Positions 33,652-43,109 of a stretch of 64,000 nucleotides of DNA are shown here, piece after piece. Position 1 is the stretch's first letter, and every line of letters begins with the position of its first letter. This DNA comes from Clytia hemisphaerica. Its lineage: Eukaryota > Cnidaria > Hydrozoa > Leptothecata > Clytiidae. The stretch lies in the NCBI GenBank assembly GCA_902728285.1, contig CACVBU010001038.1, positions 289,368 through 353,367 of the forward strand, in the 5' to 3' direction. The notes under the pieces were generated by a model that saw nothing but the letters and a program-made list of their open reading frames with translations, ran no database searches and had not been told where the DNA came from. The translations under genes were made by a program, and so were the position numbers.

Positions 33652-34761
33652 ATAGACCTTTTCGCCTTTCCATCCGCCATATTGAATTGTATGCAAAAAT
33701 TATGGTGGCCGAATTGCCGTGGTGAAATTCCCTTAGAAAGTATGCAAAACATATGCTAAAAGAAAGTATTAAATAAAAACTTACATGCATAATTGGCATT
33801 ATATTTAAAGTGTAATCTTGTAGAAGAAAGATAAGATTAAATTTGCTTCTCTTGAAAACTAAAAACAATTATATTCACCCAGTATGGATTCCACGAAATC
33901 TCGCGCCGAAGATATTTTTCCGTGCAGCAAGCCTCACGCCAAGCAAAATTTCTTTTGTACCAACATTCAATTTTTCAATAAGGGTGCAAGATGGGAAAAG
34001 AGGCGCATGTGCCAACATAATTAATAAATTGACGCGAGCGCAAGCGAGCGAAAGCAAATTTAGCCAAACGGAAGCTAAAAATCGATGGATTATGGAGTCA
34101 TTCACGCCGAGCTGGAATTATTACTTTACGCCAACTGAAAATCAAACAATCTTTGTAAGTACCCTTACGCCAATGCGCCAAAAACGTTTCAGTTGTACGC
34201 CGAAGAACTTCGGCGTTAGTTACACGAAATCCATACTGGATATTCACTCATCTCTTAGAACAAGCACTTCAAAAGACCATAACATTAGACAGAAACTCAA
34301 ACTGAAAAATCACCCGCGAAGGTAAAAAACAATCCTTATTCGGCTGACGGCAAATTATTCTCCTGGGAATAGATCCGCCAAATGATCAAATCAAAACATT
34401 GAAAAAGAGTGACGTCATAATTACTGCTTTCAGTTTGCGTGTTTTGAAAGTTTGATGTGTGTACTCCGTCTTCGTGGAATTTTTTAGTGGCATGAAAACA
34501 GAATATGCAATGTCTTTAAGAACAAATTCCTAAAAGGCTTTTGTTGTTCTGTAAATATTTCCTTTTGGATTAAGAAATTCCATCTTTTATTGTTTTAATG
34601 ATTATAATATTTATTTATAAGATGCTTTGTTGTCTTTTTAATCTTTGTGTAAACTTGCATATGTTTTGCATACGTTCCAACTAAATCCAACCACGGCATT
34701 TTCGTTCCTGTATTTTTTGCATACAATTCAAGATGGCGGACGGAAAGGCGAAAAGGTCTAT
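33652..34761. mobile_element. TIR element, ATAGACCTTTTCG ends, copy B (interrupted)
   Basis: It is the same element as 26843-27586 with high identity in both arms and core. It is longer by the 361-bp insertion at 33879-34239 plus its 8-bp duplication. Without these it is about 741 bp, matching copy A. Confidence 0.85.
33879..34239. mobile_element. hAT-type non-autonomous insertion with 8-bp target duplication
   Basis: Termini CCAGTATGGATT and AATCCATACTGG are inverted. Subterminal CGCCGAAG and CTTCGGCG are also inverted. ATATTCAC flanks both sides (33871-33878 and 34240-34247) and is single in copy A (27056-27063). An 8-bp duplication is characteristic of the hAT superfamily. The plus-strand open frame across it is not a gene. 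Confidence 0.9.
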
Positions 34762-34766
34762 TCGAG

Positions 34767-35275
34767 GTTGGCAAACGATATCATCCACCAGGATGCATCC
34801 TCTCTCTTATTTACCCCTATTTTCTACTTTCCTATCTTCTATCCTGATTTTCTGACTTTCTCTAGTGTTTCTAACTGTTTTCTAAGTATTTTTCTGAAAT
34901 TTGACCGTACCGGTGAAATTGGTCTCCGACCCCGGCTCGAACCACCAAATGCAAGCAACCTTGGTTTACAAACCCAATGCTTAACCGCTTGCGCCAACGA
35001 GACACGGCAGAAAGTTGTCACTCACAAATACTTATAGCGTGTAATTTACAGACCTTTATTAAGAAAGCTCCCAACCCTACCGGTGCCCCTACAAGGATCA
35101 CTGCGGGATCCTAAGTTAGGTTACAGGGTATGGATGCCCCTAAGAAGGCCTTCGGCCTTATATTGTGACTCTCGAGCTCCAACCCTAACCCTAACTGATA
35201 ATAACCGAACTCCCGTCTAGGTCCGCAGATTGAAAAATTTCACTTGCATCCTGGTGGATGATATCGTCTGCCAAC
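34767..35275. repeat. Inverted copies of a 31-bp Gypsy integrase fragment
   Basis: GTTGGCAAACGATATCATCC then ACCAGGATGCA at 34767-34797 is the reverse complement (one mismatch) of 35245-35275, which lies inside the minus-strand integrase region. The interval between holds the tRNA-like sequence, the TTAGGG-like tract and GGCCTTCGGCCTT. It looks like a breakpoint where part of the retroelement was inverted or template-switched. Confidence 0.7.
34922..35008 (-). repeat. tRNA-like sequence (SINE head or tRNA pseudogene)
   Basis: The minus strand reads GTTGGCGCAAGCGGTTAAGC (A-box, class-II-like D arm) and, 35 bp on, GGTGGTTCGAGCCGGGG (B-box). Ends GTCTC and GAGAC could pair. A TTGG/CCAA stem around TTTGTAA would place TGT in the anticodon, but the stem contains a mismatch and the fold is otherwise loose. 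I favour a SINE head or pseudogene over a working tRNA gene. Confidence 0.5.
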
Positions 35276-35688
35276 TTTCATTCGATTCTGCACACAAATT
35301 ACCAGAACAAGAATCGGCTGTATGACCTTGTCCATCAATGGGAACCACTGCATGTATCGTTTCATCATGGTTTCTTCTGGGTGTCCCTCGTGTGCTATGT
35401 CAATGAGATTCAATCGGAGGTTGCATTGTCCTGGTTGCACGGGTGTGTCTGGAACATAGATTTGACCCCCTCTCATGATGTTATTTTCGACCGATAGTTC
35501 TTTGTAGATTCTGCTGTTGACTTCTGATCCAGATGGCGGCTCTGGTCTGCCTTTTGAGATGTCTTCCATGAGTTATTGGTAGTGTGGATCACTTTGAGTA
35601 GCATGTCTGATGGTGTCGATGTCAATCGCCGGTGTTGTGTTGTTGAGGTTGATTTTCCGTACTAGAATGGTTGTTCCAATATTGAAGC

Positions 35689-37672
35689 CTAGATCGTCTT
35701 GATCGGGTTCGGATGTCTGCTACCATAGTCACATGGCATTTCTTTCCCCTTCAGGTAGCGGAGATTAAATTGGAGATCTTGAACCCGGTCTCTGTGGTTG
35801 CTGATTTTGCGGGATGCCAGTTGCTGTCGATTGTTGTAGATTGAAATGAGAGGTTCATGGTCTGTCCATGCTGTGAATTGGCTGCCGACAACGTAGTAGC
35901 GAAACTGCTCCATTGTGAAACAGAGACCAAGACTTTCTCTTTCAATTGGACTGTACCGTTGTTCAACATCGGTTAGAGCTCTGTTGTTTTGGTCTATCGG
36001 AACCCACATACCTTCTCCCCTCTCCTGGTAGATGCATGCTTGGATTCCTACCTCTGATGAGTCCGACACCATGTGAGTCTTTTCATTGGGATCGTACGCT
36101 TGTAGAGTCGCTGGATCGTCCAGGATTTGCATCAGTGTCTGGTATGCAGTTTCCTCTTCTTCCTGCCAGCGGAATTTCTCCCCCTTCTTCAACAATTTGC
36201 GAAGCAGTGCGGTAGTGTCTTCATATCTTGTGTGTAGTTTGTTGTTGAATGTGAACTTCGCATTGTACTGGCAAGCCATCAACAAAGAGGGAACATCCTC
36301 TGTGTTTTCAGGTCTGCCACCGTCTTTGATGTTTTGAATCTTCTTTGGGTCCGCTGTCACGCCATTGGAATGGAACGTCCGACCAAATCATTTGATTCTT
36401 GTCTGTCCCAACGTTGATTTGGACGGTTTGAGGATTGTGCCATTCTCTTTACAACGATCCAGGAATGCTGCAAGGTTTCTGTAATGTTCCTTATAGTCTC
36501 TTCCGTAGACTAGGATGTTGTCGTGCAATGTAGTGACGCCTTGGAGGCCAGCAAATGCTTTCCATATCTTGTTGTGGAAGACGCCGCTTGAAGCTGTGGG
36601 TCCAAAATACAGCCTCTCCATTCTGTGGAGGCCCTCATGTGTTTGAAAGATGCTCTTGTGTTTGGATTCTTTGTCTAGCTTAAGTTGATGGTAACCCCAG
36701 CCCATGTCCATTTCACTGAAAATCTTCGCTTCCTTCAGGTCGTGGCGGATCTCCTGTGATGTTTGGACGTGGAATCGAGTGCGCTTCATTCCAGCATTGT
36801 GTGGTGTGTTGTCTATGTTCATCCTGATTTGACCATTGCTTTTATCTGTTATCACCACGTTCATCACGCAGTCATAGCTTTCTCGTGGGTCCACATCCGT
36901 TATCACTCCCTGTGTTCTTAGAAATTCAAGGAGTTTGCTGACTTCGCCTTATTAGTGGATTGGAACGTTGCGAAATGGTGGTTGTTTTGGCTCTAATTCT
37001 TCTTCATAGTCGAGGTGGATGGGCATGGTTCTGATGCATCCAATTTTGTAAAATCGCTTAGTTTCTGTGCTCATTCCACCGTTGGCAGAAAAAACAAGTG
37101 GTGTAAAAGTACCGTCTATCTCCTCAGAGATAACCTCGGTATCCGTCAACGAGTTTCAGTATCTTTTCGATCTCTGTTGGGTCTGCTTCGTTGCTGTCAG
37201 GACGTGTTTCGACTTGTATCCCAAGGTTATCTCTGATGAGTTGGGGAATTCTCTTGATTGCACTTGTGTCTTGTGTTCGGGGGCTCTTTCCTTCCTTGTT
37301 GAAGGTGATGAATCCCAGGTGTTCTGCGTCGTTGTCTCCGAGTAGCGGTTCTGGTTGAAAACTGTCCACAACGTTTACTTTGCTATTGATCTTGCTTCCT
37401 TTGGCGTTCTCGATCACAGTGTGAACCATTCCGGTGATGTTGAGATTGTTTGAAGATCCCCATGCCCTGAGTATGATGTCCGGCTCATCCAGGGGTCCCA
37501 TGGCGCTGCTGTAGTGTTCAGGTGTGATGATGGTGTGCTGGCTACCTGTGTCTGCGAAGAGGGTGTGTTTTATGCCGCCTATCTTGACGTCGACCCATTT
37601 GTCTGCTGGCTTAGTCACCTTCTTTATGGCAGTGAATGCAGTAGGTTCCTGGTTCGAGTCATTTTGCTTCAA
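35689..37672 (-). pseudogene. Gypsy pol segment: protease, RT, RNase H
   Basis: Protease motif ADTGS near 37565. RT with FSEMDMGWGYHQLKLD (first catalytic Asp) and LHDNILVYG (second box altered). RNase H with VSDSSEVGIQACIYQ, IERESLGLCF and AWTDHEPL. These keep the order expected for Metaviridae. Frame breaks lie at about 37140, 36940 and 36375. Confidence 0.8.
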
Positions 37673-37914
37673 TGTTGTAAAGTAATCTGTGATGATTCTT
37701 TTGACCGTCTACTTTTCAGGACAAATTGGAGTCCTGGCAAAATGGTTCTTCCCACCACATTTGAAGCATTCTTTGCCATTTGCTGGGTATCTCTCTGACT
37801 GATGGCTGGAGTTGCGTCGGTTGCAGGATCCTTTGTGTCTGTTGCTATACTTTCCTACCTTTTTGAGCTTCATTACTTTCAGGGTTTCAATCATCTCGTC
37901 TATCTCCTCTTGTG

Positions 37915-38646
37915 TCATATTATCTTGATTCGTTTCTTTCCAACACGTTTGACATGTGTTGTCTTGTCCAGGCTGTGGGCGTCGTCTTGGCCTGCTTCTC
38001 GTGCTTGGCCCCATCTGGAAAGTCTCTCTAGGTTTGGATCCTCCGCAAGCGTCTTCCCTCTCAGGCTGACATCATTCATGCCGAATATGGCAGCATCCTT
38101 TATAGCTTCCTCTGTGGTGTAAGGTTTCTTGTCAAAGTTCAGGGACTTGGCTTTCTTTTCGAGATCTAGAAGGAAGTCACCCCACGTTCGTATTCCTTGT
38201 TTGGTCCCCAGAGGCTGGTGCATGGCCATTGTTTGATTGACCATTCGTCTCAGATAGTAACGTAGCCGTTCAATAGTCCGCATGTAGGTGGGTGCAGCTT
38301 CTGCGTTTGCTCCTGCACCTTCCCCATTTGCTTGTGCACCTTCTTCGTTTTCTCGGGCTCCTGTGTTAAGGTGTGATCTCTCTGCACCAATCAACTCAAC
38401 CATCTCTGGTCCTCCCCAAGTTTTCAGGAGGATGATATTTTCTTTGTCTTCTGTTACACCAATGTAGTCCATCCTGTTTTCTGCATCATCAAGCCATTCG
38501 TTAAATAATATGAGCTTTTGCATTTTGTCAGTGCCCATGCTGCATTGTCGTATCGGCCCAAGGGCAGATGGATCATTCTTTGGTGGTGCTGCAGCTGCCG
38601 CAGCAGGAGCTGCTTGCTGTAGCTCACCGCCAGTGATAGCTGCCAT
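37915..38646 (-). pseudogene. Gypsy gag-like open frame
   Basis: 243 codons, open, with an alanine-rich N-terminus, then IGVTEDKENIILLKTW and RTIERLRYYLRRMVNQTM. This is helical capsid-like text as in Ty3/Gypsy gag. It is followed in another frame by the zinc knuckle at 38014-37709, so the boundary involves a frameshift (programmed or a mutation). Confidence 0.65.
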
Positions 38647-39659
38647 GAGTGTCTCGAATTGTTCAGGACTGAATTTTATCTTGAACTGCGTTGTTCGTCT
38701 CAGACAGGAAAAGGAAAGGTCTTACCTACGACCAGGGCACACCTGTGATGAGAGTTTCAGTAAGACTATGATGTGTCTTTCTTCTTTTCCTTGATCACGT
38801 GTCTTGTGAAGTCGTCTCCTGTGCTATGTTGACAGCGTCTTGATTGATCAATCAAATAGAGTACCGGGTGACCCACGAAAAAGTTCAGACGTTTCTCGAC
38901 GTCTTGAGGCCGAACAAAGTTCCAAAGTGCTTGGAGTTTTGATATTTAGAAAGTAGATATCCTAACTTAAAATTTGAGCTATCACTTTTTAAATTTGACC
39001 GACTTGTTCTCTACTTATGAGCGTTTAAAGTCAAAATTCACTTTTCGGAAAGTGTAAAAAACACGTAAAAAAGGGGTATCAAATTTGGTATTTTTAGTCT
39101 AAAAATATAGAACAAGATCGTTACAGTAATATGTCTTTTAGTTTTGGCTTTTATTTTGGAAGAGAGTTACTTACAGCCTTAATTTTTCTTCTAAATTTGC
39201 TGAAATGAATCATATTTTTATATTATAAACAATCCAGGAAACTCAATTTTAAGAATAAGTTCGCACTTAAGCTAGAACAATGATGGTCAGGGGTCATGTT
39301 TGCCAAAATAAGTTGTTTGGAGTTAGTTACCTTACTTTAAAACTCAGAATAAAAATCTAAAATGACCTGAATAAAATAACACATATTATGAGGTATACAT
39401 AATATATAATAATATATAACACTTTGAGAACAAAGTTTCATTGAACAAACTTTAAAATATAAGCTTTTTTAATGTAAACTCTACTTTAAAAACCTTTTTT
39501 CAAACTCTTTATTAAAAATATTTTCTTTAATTTTTTGTTGAAACAGGAAAGATGGATAAATCCATCATTTTGGTCAAAAGATGATTGGTATAATGCATCA
39601 TTTTTCAGAAAATAGTTCTTTTCTATCAATGTTTTTAATGAGACCAAAAAAGTCAAGTC
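38647..39659. other. No gene recognised
   Basis: The first 230 bp may be the 5' leader of the Gypsy element. The rest is AT-rich DNA with no repeat or exon that I can name. Confidence 0.35.
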
Positions 39660-40740
39660 TATCTGTCCCATGGGGAACAGTCAGAGGCCTTTAGATAATA
39701 TCCCAAAGATCAAACATATCTTCATCAGGTGGCAAATGTTTGGGGTGTCTTCTAAAAGGGTTCCCTTGGTTTTAAACAGGTTATTAACAAGCTTATCTAT
39801 GATTCCATTCTTTTCCTCTAAGAATCTTCTTTTGACTTTTGCAATGTAAAGGGTTTTGTTTTTTTTGCCATTGAAAATAACAGCAAACCATTTCCCAACA
39901 ATTTCATCCTCTTTGACAGGCCAACTGAATGACAACCAGACTCTACTCAGTGTAATTAATTCACTTTCGTCTTCATCAACCTCATCTTCATCTTCATCAT
40001 CTTCAAGGAAATCATCATCACTTTTACCATCATGAATAGGTTTTCTTTTAGTCCCTTTGTTATTGGCTGAATGATTAGCTGCAGCTCCAAGAATCATCTG
40101 TGGACACTTCCCATCAATTCTACAGCCAGCTTTGCTGCATACAGAGGGAAGGATGTTGTGGCAGTTTTGAATTCTTTCAAGCTGGCAGCTTCACACTTTG
40201 ATTGAATGTACACGCGTATTGTCTTACATTTATAAAAACACTCTCTTTACTGCCTCTTCCTTTCACTATTTGCTTCTTTTGCTTGAGCTTTCTCCTCCTT
40301 TTCCTTCTTCAAACTTTCCACAACTTACAATACATCTTTCCCCTCCATTGAACCACAAATTTGTGTCCCTCTCAAGTTCTCAACATTCTTTTACGGCTTC
40401 ACCTTTGCAATAGGTAAAAGACCAAGAACTTCTTCAAGCTTCAAGGACCTCTTGCTGGCTTCTCGATTGATTTCCTGTGCCATCTCATATTTTTTTGCCA
40501 ATATTGTGCATACCCCTTTCTTATATCCTTTGGTGAAGCAACAACGTCACGTGCAATCACTCTTGATTGTGACTCTTGGTCATCCACTTCCATTGATAGC
40601 TTTAGCTTGCTCAAATTTTTCTTTTTGCATGTAGTGAATACTCAAACCTTCAGTGACTCCTTTGAAATCCACTTGCTCAAAAGGTTGCCCAGTATGATCA
40701 TAACTCCATCACTGTTGATTGTTTGACATAACTCATCCTT
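39660..40740 (-). pseudogene. Degraded transposon-type coding fragment
   Basis: The open piece at 40097-39681 reads DDDFLEDDEDEDEVDEDESE (acidic), then WPVKEDEIVGKWFAVIF and YIAKVKRRFL. After a one-base shift, KHLPPDEDMFDLWDII follows. Upstream (40140-40680) other frames give CSKAGCRIDGKCPQMILGAA and KLEEVLGLLPIAKVKP. The arrangement resembles the C-terminal parts of repeat-borne proteins common in invertebrates (possibly Tigger/pogo-like). At least three frame breaks. Function unknown. Confidence 0.45.
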
Positions 40741-41686
40741 GGAGCCCTGTGCGAAGATTGATTAACTTGATCCAGGAGTTGAATCACCCTTATAATAAAA
40801 TTATTATGTTAATTTTTTTCATGTTTTAGGGTAGTGCACTGCCGGTACAAGCAAAAAGTGAAAATTGTATTAAATAAAAAATAATACACTATACAATTTC
40901 ACCTCACCAAAATGTGAGAGAGCTCTTAATTGGAAAAGCTTTTTTGCAACAATTCACTTTTTCAAATTTAGAAAATATGAAAATCAAAAAATTTATTTCT
41001 GTTAAATAAAATCTGATTTTTTTTCAGGAATAGTTTTTGGAAAATTGGCAAAATTTCCATTCTGATTTGCCAAAATTGATAAATTTCGCCCATTTTACCC
41101 ACCAAATACCAAAACTCTGTACTAGGTGCATTCATTCTAATTTACGTCAGCATTCGGCTATTGCCAACACAAACGCTGAGGTAAATTTAGTTTTTGTCGA
41201 CGTAAATTACTTACTCTACTATAAAACCCATAATTTTTTGCCGTCGCAAGTAAATCTGAATTAGGAAAGCTGAGGTACTAGCTTGAAATGAGTGATATAC
41301 CCACCCCACCCCAAATGTAGTACCTGGTACTAATTTCTTTGAGATTCAAAATTAGATGCCACCATCCGGGTCAGATGGGTCAGTACCCTGCAGCTTTACC
41401 CCCTGAACACACACAATACACAATACAGTACATTTAATTGTTATGATTCGCATGCAAAGAAATTCTGTGCGATTAGGGTTTCTCTGGCTTGCAAACCAAT
41501 TATAAAGAATTGTTTTGTTTGAGAGAAATCATTAATCAGGTGTTTAAACCATGCTGCTATAGGCTTCAAAGTCTTCCTTTAGTATAAATTGTGAAAATGT
41601 ATTCTTACATTTCTTAGTGGTTAAACTTTGTGATTATTTTATTATAGTTTAAAGATTTCAATTTAAAATTTAACTTAGAAGAGAAA
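40741..41686. other. Upstream region of the PGLS-like gene
   Basis: AT-rich. An inverted pair (AATTTACGTCAGCATTCGGC at about 41140 and GTCGACGTAAATTAC at 41196) is visible. A pyrimidine-poor TTATTATAG before 41648 could be a 5' UTR splice acceptor. No promoter motif is convincing. Confidence 0.35.
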
Positions 41687-42415
41687 ATGGCTCAAATAAG
41701 CACTGACAAAGATAATGGACAATATCTTAATCGAATTGGGAAATTGGTAACAGAAGTAGCTAAAGAGTCTGTTCAAAATCATGGTTATTTTTCTATTGCA
41801 TTTTCTGGAGGTAGTGCTGCAACTAAGATTTGTGCAGCTTTTCAAAAAGATGAGTATTCTCAAGCAACTGATTTTTCAAAATGGAAAATCTTTTTTTCTG
41901 ATGAACGCTATGTTGAGCTAGAGCATCCAGATAGCAATTACAAAGCAATCAAGGATGGATTGATTGACAAACAAAGCGCTATCAAAGCTGAGAATGTTTT
42001 TACGTTGACCAAAACTGATGATCTAACAAAAGACGCTGCAAATTATGAAACACAAATGAAATCAGTGTTTACCGGTCAAGAATTCCCTAAATTTGATTTG
42101 ATTGTTTTGGGGATGGGTCCTGATGGTCACATTTGTTCACTTTTTCCCAACCATACACTTCTTGAGGAACAAACAAAATGGATTGGTTATCTCCAAGATT
42201 CACCAAAACCACCATCAGAGAGAATCACTTTCACAATGAATGTTGTCAACAATGCTGCAAATGTTGTTTTCATTGCAACTGGTGAAGCAAAAGCTGAAAA
42301 TGTACGTAGGGCTGTTAAAGAAGAGCCAACTAAAGAGATCCCAGCATCTTTGGTTAAGCCTAAAAAAGGAACTTTATATTGGTTCCTGGATGCAGGTTCT
42401 TCCAGTAAATTATAA
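41687..42415 (+). CDS. PGLS: 6-phosphogluconolactonase
   Basis: 242 residues in one open frame, full length for the cytosolic monodomain enzyme. It hydrolyses 6-phosphoglucono-1,5-lactone to 6-phosphogluconate, the second step of the oxidative pentose phosphate pathway. Visible family blocks: FSGGS at 39-43, SDERYV at 71-76, LGMGPDGHICSLFP at 141-154 and PPSERITFT at 175-183, all characteristic of the glucosamine-6-phosphate isomerase/6PGL fold and its sugar-phosphate site. The start ATG (AAAATGG context) gives MAQIST and directly precedes the conserved region. There is no signal peptide. The coding region has no intron, unlike the ceramide kinase gene 0.7 kb downstream. A retrocopy is possible, but the frame is intact and no poly(A) tract follows the stop. 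Two exon-sized UTR introns cannot be ruled out. Confidence 0.93.
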   Translation: MAQISTDKDNGQYLNRIGKLVTEVAKESVQNHGYFSIAFSGGSAATKICAAFQKDEYSQATDFSKWKIFFSDERYVELEHPDSNYKAIKDGLIDKQSAIKAENVFTLTKTDDLTKDAANYETQMKSVFTGQEFPKFDLIVLGMGPDGHICSLFPNHTLLEEQTKWIGYLQDSPKPPSERITFTMNVVNNAANVVFIATGEAKAENVRRAVKEEPTKEIPASLVKPKKGTLYWFLDAGSSSKL

Positions 42416-42817
42416 AAAAGTTGTGAAAGGTAGAAATGCACAAAGGGATGCACATATTTTTGTATTTTTGTAGTATTGACTTTTACAGCATTTTAATATT
42501 ATTAGGGTATTTTTTAATAACATAATTTGAATAGAAAAATTGATAGCACAAAAATAGATTTCTAAAATGATAAATAATCTTGATACAGTGTATCCGGTCA
42601 AATGAATTGCATTAATGACTTTGCTCTGTAATTGTTTTTCTCAGCTAATTAGTTATTACTTAATAGAGTAATTATTTGAAAAGGTTTCATAAAATGTTTT
42701 TCATTCAAATGAACTATGTTTAATGATTTTTACATGACTGATTTGTCTAGTTCGGTTCTTTATTAATGCTTCTTGTTTATTTATTTATTGTATTAAAATT
42801 GATTCTAGATAGGAGAA

Positions 42818-42823
42818 AATAAA
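42818..42823 (+). terminator. Candidate polyadenylation signal AATAAA for PGLS
   Basis: AATAAA lies about 400 nt after the PGLS stop and before the ceramide kinase start. It is a weak call, because this DNA is AT-rich and such hexamers arise by chance. Confidence 0.35.
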
Positions 42824-43109
42824 TTTTATAAACTAATAATGAATTGCTATCTACTGTCTATTTTTAGAATATTTATTTAGCGCTAGGATGAATGTCTTCT
42901 TTATTTGAAATTTGACTAAAATGAATAAGAATGGTTGATACATTTGACTCATTTTGTCTATTATGTTATTATGTTGAATTTTTCTTTTATTTACAGATAT
43001 ACACAAAAAAAATAAAAAAAACTCAAACCTACTAAAAAACTACACAAAGAATACTAACACATAATACTTTGGAATAATAACCCATTTTAAAATTGCTTGA
43101 TGACAAATA

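Larger units (their letters stand above)
35240..38646 (-). mobile_element. Ty3/Gypsy-type LTR retrotransposon body, defective
   Basis: In minus-strand order: a gag-like protein (38646-37915, Ala-rich start MAAITGGEL), a CCHC-type zinc knuckle (CFKCGGKNHF, 38014-37709), an aspartic protease (LFADTGSQHTII, 37672-37124), reverse transcriptase (37149-36388), RNase H (36360-35689) and the start of integrase (His-His of the zinc-binding region, HEGHP, 35569-35240). Frames change between modules. The box expected to carry two adjacent Asp residues reads HDNILVYG, so one catalytic Asp is replaced. The integrase core is absent, and no flanking LTR pair was identified. Confidence 0.85.

Noticed and set aside
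33843-34325. 160-codon plus-strand frame
   Set aside because: It runs through a hAT-type non-autonomous insertion and its host MITE; the joined text is not protein-like, and the empty-site copy shows it is chimeric.
34922-35008. Functional tRNA gene
   Set aside because: A- and B-boxes are present, but the anticodon and acceptor stems pair poorly and it sits among retroelement debris.
35946-38122. Several plus-strand frames of 70-106 codons
   Set aside because: Antisense shadows of the minus-strand Gypsy polyprotein.
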